A DNA stretch of 36,805 nucleotides from Treponema sp. (GTDB taxonomy: Bacteria > Spirochaetota > Spirochaetia > Treponematales > Breznakiellaceae). The notes beneath the pieces are model-generated. The model saw only the letters and a program-made list of their open reading frames with translations, was not told where the DNA came from and searched no databases. The stretch covers positions 1 to 36,805 of the forward strand of contig JAITQK010000207.1 of assembly GCA_031288975.1 (NCBI GenBank), written 5' to 3'. The position numbers and the translations under genes are program-made. This document shows, one piece after another, positions 33,692 to 36,805 of this stretch (position 1 is its first letter; every line of letters starts with the position of its first letter).

Positions 33692-34189
33692 ATGAAAAAA
33701 ATAACGACCCTCTGCGTGGGGTTGTTCTTGAGTGTAAGGCTTTTTGCCGCAGACCCGGTGGAAGGTTACTGGGTCAGCGTCGATGATAAAACCGGAAAAG
33801 TTACTGCCGGTTGGGAAATGTATCAGACTGAGGGCAAACTCTATGGAAAGATGCTCTCAGTGGCGGATTTCCCCCAACATGCTAAAGCGGTGTATTGCAA
33901 GGATTCCTACCAGGGCTTCCCCGTGGCAGGTAAGGTGAATGAGCTGCCCGTGGTCGGCACCCCCTGGATTTTCGGTCTGATGATGGAAAAGCCAGGGCAA
34001 TGGAGTGGCGGCAATATCGTCGATCCCCAGAGCGGAAACATGTACAAATGTAAAATCACCTTCCGTCCGGTGGACGGCAAGCGTTTCAAGAGCAATACCC
34101 TGGAGATGCGCGGTGAGATAGGACTGGGTATAGGCCGCAGTCAGTTCTGGCGCAAGAGTACTCGTGAGGAAGCGGCGGGCCTACGGTAA
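33692..34189 (+). CDS. DUF2147-family exported protein
   Basis: 165 residues. Signal peptide MKKITTLCVGLFLSVRLFAA. The mature part matches DUF2147: EGYWVSVDDKTGKVTAGWEM, EGKLYGKMLSV, PVVGTPWIFGLMMEKPGQWS, GGNIVDPQSGNMYKCKI, and the late GEIGLGIGRSQFWRKS. The fold is a small beta-barrel thought to act in the periplasm; function is unknown, though an envelope-stress role is often proposed. The ribosome site is strong (AACGGAGAA). The 35-base gap after the barrel gene makes it the likely last gene of the operon. Confidence 0.9.
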   Translation: MKKITTLCVGLFLSVRLFAADPVEGYWVSVDDKTGKVTAGWEMYQTEGKLYGKMLSVADFPQHAKAVYCKDSYQGFPVAGKVNELPVVGTPWIFGLMMEKPGQWSGGNIVDPQSGNMYKCKITFRPVDGKRFKSNTLEMRGEIGLGIGRSQFWRKSTREEAAGLR

Positions 34190-34248
34190 CTTGACTAAAC
34201 GCTGCTGTCGATATTGCCACGGCGATGGAGCATTTTTACGCTTCAACG

Positions 34249-35769
34249 TTACCGGTCGCTGTCAAAGACCGTTGCCCCCAGAGATGAGGCATCCGGGTTT
34301 ATCCCAGCACGGTACTTGTCCAGAGCGACCTTTTCCAGCTCAAGGTCGCCAAAACTATAGACCGGCGTTCCCTGCTCATCAAGACTCACTTCGGGAACCG
34401 AATAGGCGCCCATCTCCTTGAGCACCTTGTCCTGGGCTGCTGCCAGGTTCTTGGGCCGGCATTCCGGCAGATCAGCCTGAATCTCACCACTTTTAACCGT
34501 CAGCGGCGTTGACCAGATCCGCCGGTATCCCACCTTCCGCAGGTTTTCAAGTTTGATGGCTTCATTTCCCATTTTCATAGAACCATAGCGCAGGGCCGGG
34601 ACGAGCCAAAACAGGAAGGAAAACACAAGGGGAATGACGCCGAGTCCCACGGCGATGATGGGGAGGGGTTGATTGATGCCCAGCACTGATAAGAGATAAT
34701 AGGTGACCTTATAGACATAAGAAGCGGCATCGAAGTGGGCCTGGGTAAGGATGTCCCCGGTGCTCAAGGCGTTGAACAGAAAATAAGAACCGAAAATTAG
34801 GTTGATCCCGTTGATGACGCTGAACCAGATATTCATCTGCTTGGGGTTGGAGGAGAATTTTTTAAGCCGCTTTAAGGGAGAGGAGCCGCCAAAAGAGCGA
34901 TCCCGTCTATCCGCCCGCAGGAGGAGTTCATCAAAGCGGTACACCACGGTTCCATCCTCACTCGCCTCGGGGCTTCCGCCGAATTCCACGCAGCAAGCGG
35001 TGATTGCTGTTTCCGCCTGTCCAGGGGGAAGCCCGGTGAGCATCATAAATTCCGGGAGGGAAATGACCCCCTGGTTGGCCTGTATGTAGGCGATAAGCTC
35101 CTGCTTTTCCTTGGCGGACAGCGCTCCAGGTACCCCGCCGTTTGGGTCATCCTCGCCGAACACAAACGAGAAGATCGCCTTGTACAACGGACGCTTCTTG
35201 GACTGGGGCGCTGTTGAGCCGAAACGGCCATAGCGGGAATCCAAGGTCCGGTCCATGGATTTGGTTAGTTCAGAATAGAACCATATCCTGATGATGAGAT
35301 TAAAGATACTGGAGGCGAAATACAGCCCCCCCAGGCCACCTCCACGGTTAGAACGGTTATTTGAACTGGAGGAACTGGCAGCCGCAGAAAGGACCAAGGC
35401 GGCTAAGGCGATGAGCATAAAAATCACGAAATACCCCACCAGCATCACCATGATCCAAACCTTAAAGACCCAACTGCTGACGATCCGCAACCCCTTGCTG
35501 AACTTTTCGGTGAATTTACGAAGTCCTGCCCGGAATCCCCGGTATTTGCTGATAAATCCCCGTGGAAAGGAGTAACATATTTCCCCGGATTGCGTTACCT
35601 CAAGGCGCCCAGAATACTCATCAGCCACCATGGGAACCAGTTCCCGGACCGTGTGCAAGGGTAGGCTGGTTTGAGCGACGATATCCGCAATGGTAGCGCC
35701 CTTCTGTTGTTTTTTGAATGTATCGGTTATGTGCTGATACGCTTCCCTGTTTTTTACGTGGTATCCCAT
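34249..35769 (-). CDS. Membrane protein with repeated winged-helix-like soluble segments
   Basis: 506 residues. Soluble segment 1 (about 10-70: GATIADIVAQTSLPLHTVRE then SGEICYSFP) and segment 2 (about 215-285: GVISLPEFMMLTGLPPGQAE then GTVVYRFDEL) both look like winged helices ending in a beta-hairpin. A third hairpin-like region (GTPVYSFGDLELEKVAL) lies at the C-terminus. Hydrophobic helices fall near 95-130, 150-170, 305-325 and 350-395. A run of S, N and G (SSSSSNNRSNRGGG) links helices 1 and 2. It recalls a conserved protein also found in cyanobacteria and plant chloroplasts (At5g03900-like), without certainty. Function is unknown. The IscR-like regulator gene is just upstream on the same strand, 28 bases away. 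Confidence 0.7.
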   Translation of the reverse strand: MGYHVKNREAYQHITDTFKKQQKGATIADIVAQTSLPLHTVRELVPMVADEYSGRLEVTQSGEICYSFPRGFISKYRGFRAGLRKFTEKFSKGLRIVSSWVFKVWIMVMLVGYFVIFMLIALAALVLSAAASSSSSNNRSNRGGGLGGLYFASSIFNLIIRIWFYSELTKSMDRTLDSRYGRFGSTAPQSKKRPLYKAIFSFVFGEDDPNGGVPGALSAKEKQELIAYIQANQGVISLPEFMMLTGLPPGQAETAITACCVEFGGSPEASEDGTVVYRFDELLLRADRRDRSFGGSSPLKRLKKFSSNPKQMNIWFSVINGINLIFGSYFLFNALSTGDILTQAHFDAASYVYKVTYYLLSVLGINQPLPIIAVGLGVIPLVFSFLFWLVPALRYGSMKMGNEAIKLENLRKVGYRRIWSTPLTVKSGEIQADLPECRPKNLAAAQDKVLKEMGAYSVPEVSLDEQGTPVYSFGDLELEKVALDKYRAGINPDASSLGATVFDSDR

Positions 35770-35797
35770 GGCTACTTGCTCCTATTGCCCGATCTCT

Positions 35798-36247
35798 TTA
35801 TAGTTTCTCTTTATTTTGCTCTAAATCTAAAGTTTTTTCCAGATGTTTATCCAGAATTGAAGCCAAAGTAACATTATTAAAAAAATTATTGACCAATTCG
35901 GTTACATCAGTCCATACCTCATGACTCAAACAATCCCCTAACCGCTCACAGGTTTCCGTATGTTTATCACAAGGGATAGCGTTGAGGTCTTCCCCAGCAG
36001 CGTCAAGGATGGCCTTAATGGTGAGTTTATCCAAAGGCTGGGCAAAATAAAACCCCCCTCCAGGCCCCCGGACCGAGGAGACAATCCCTGCCTTTCGGAG
36101 TTTAAAAAATATCTGTTCCAGGAACACCGATGAAATGTGCTCCTCTTCCGACAAATTGTTAATGGATACTGGGGATCCGTCCTTTCCCAGCCTTGCCAAC
36201 GCCAGCGATGCCCTGAGTGCATAACGGCCCCGTGTGGTAATTCTCAT
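35798..36247 (-). CDS. Rrf2-family regulator, IscR-like with three cysteines
   Basis: 149 residues. Winged-helix segment MRITTRGRYALRASLALARL, EHISSVFLEQIFFKLRKAGI, SVRGPGGGFYFAQPLDKLTI. The cysteines in IPCDKHTETCERLGDCLSHE have the C-x6-C-x5-C spacing close to that of IscR, so a [2Fe-2S] cluster is likely. Such regulators sense iron-sulfur status, nitric oxide or redox change. The ATG has AAGGGG upstream. It is probably autoregulated through the dyad over its -10. The downstream membrane-protein gene is likely cotranscribed. No iscS or iscU is seen in the window. Confidence 0.92.
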   Translation of the reverse strand: MRITTRGRYALRASLALARLGKDGSPVSINNLSEEEHISSVFLEQIFFKLRKAGIVSSVRGPGGGFYFAQPLDKLTIKAILDAAGEDLNAIPCDKHTETCERLGDCLSHEVWTDVTELVNNFFNNVTLASILDKHLEKTLDLEQNKEKL

Positions 36248-36262
36248 AGCAAAATCCCCTTC

Positions 36263-36299
36263 TATTATCGACTATAATAATACAGGATTATCTTAGCAA
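36263..36299 (-). promoter_or_regulatory. Promoter and dyad of the IscR-like gene
   Basis: On the minus strand TTGCTA (36299-36294) and TATAGT (36276-36271) are 17 bases apart. The -10 lies inside the inverted repeat TATTAT-CGACT-ATAATA (36263-36279). CGACTA recalls the core of IscR type-1 sites, consistent with autorepression. Confidence 0.5.
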
Positions 36300-36356
36300 A
36301 ATATACCATAAAAATATGGCTGGTTTTGAATAGGCCTTTGGGGCGAAGCGGGATAC

Positions 36357-36491
36357 CTATATAAGGGGCTGCTCAAAATAAACAAGATGCCAAGCGTCGC
36401 AATAATAGACCAATTTTTGAATTTTGAGCTGGTTTGATGGAACATAAGAAAGGATATAATACGATAAATAGTGAGCCGATACTCTTTTCAC
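36357..36491 (-). pseudogene. N-terminal fragment of a Panacea-domain (DUF4065/SocA-like) antitoxin
   Basis: 44 residues if started at the GTG at 36491, 7 bases after TGGAGG. The sequence SAHYLSYYILSYVPSNQLKI followed by QKLVYYCDAWHLVYFEQPLI matches the first 40 residues of Panacea proteins (a helix, then LKLQKLLYYAQGWHLA and PL). The normal family has about 140-170 residues, but here a TAG ends the frame right after PLI and no remainder is found downstream. It is probably a broken antitoxin gene. A toxin partner is not visible in the window. Confidence 0.7.
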
Positions 36492-36805
36492 TTTGAGTCC
36501 TCCAGTACAATTCTCCTTGATTTTGTCCATGGTGTCCAGTACCTGCAATTCCTGGCGCTATGGGTATAATAGCTGGTGTAATTATTCTTCTTTAATTGGG
36601 TTAAGCTCACAGGAGGGCTGTTTTTACGAAGCCGACATCGGGCTTGCCGTCACATTTTAGATATTATTTCTCATACCCTCCCCTTGATTATAAATTTAAA
36701 GTATAGTATTTTAAATTTAAAGAAAAGCGAGAGCTGTAATGTATGAGGAGTGGTAATTTATACAAATAATAGTGAATATCTTAGATATTTTCTGTATAAA
36801 AATTG
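36492..36805. other. AT-rich end of window without a recognised gene
   Basis: No frame of useful length is present. A direct repeat AAATTTAAAG occurs at 36692-36701 and 36713-36722, 21 bp apart, with TATAGT (36702-36707) between. This could be the regulatory region of a gene beyond the right edge. Confidence 0.4.

Overview
The window looks like the chromosome of a spirochaete, most likely a Treponema of the termite-gut type. This is inferred from gene content and style: Gram-negative-type lipoproteins with degenerate lipoboxes, a standalone groEL, a long WD40 secreted protein, moderate GC, and infC-rpmI-rplT running into zap-like genes. No rRNA or other decisive marker is present, so the assignment is tentative. 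There are no complete insertion sequences and no CRISPR array.

Left part (1-9.5 kb). The end of a parvulin-type prolyl isomerase is followed by a GAF/HD-GYP cyclic-di-GMP phosphodiesterase gene. A tightly packed minus-strand operon, infC-rpmI-rplT-coiled coil-zapA-manA-yaiI, converges on it. infC starts with TTG. Divergent from infC is an exported protein with 14 WD40 repeats. Close behind it are a UPF0284/CobT-like phosphoribosyltransferase gene and an overlapping HAD phosphatase gene.

Middle part (9.5-19.3 kb). An 849-residue protein joins an RNA polymerase alpha C-terminal domain to a sigma-70 region-4-like helix-turn-helix and about 600 residues I cannot assign. A Nudix hydrolase and two helical envelope proteins (one lipoprotein, one with a C-terminal LysM-like domain) follow. 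Next is a two-subunit L-serine dehydratase whose alpha chain is fused in frame to a complete RNase HI. groEL and tRNA-Leu(UAA) close this part.

Accessory part (19.3-28.7 kb). Beside the tRNA is a gene joining a ModE-type winged helix to a D5/P4-primase-type C-terminal domain, preceded by a cluster of TATATAGTGT-like sites. A sugar-acid locus follows: uxuA, a LacI-family regulator, and an SDR dehydrogenase with a clear LacI-type operator. It is interrupted by a MATE transporter/cytidylate-kinase-like fusion lying between two 30-bp near-identical direct repeats. A deletion has joined the first half of a sugar-binding lipoprotein to the tail of an ABC permease. Then come a DNA methyltransferase and a tiny proline-rich gene coupled to it.

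Right part (28.7-36.8 kb). A plus-strand operon encodes an MMPL/RND-type transporter, a LolA-like periplasmic protein, an outer-membrane beta-barrel and a DUF2147 protein. This layout suggests an envelope-spanning system for a hydrophobic cargo. On the other strand are an IscR-like Rrf2 regulator, a membrane protein with winged-helix-like segments, and a truncated Panacea-domain fragment. The last 300 bases are AT-rich and hold no recognisable gene.
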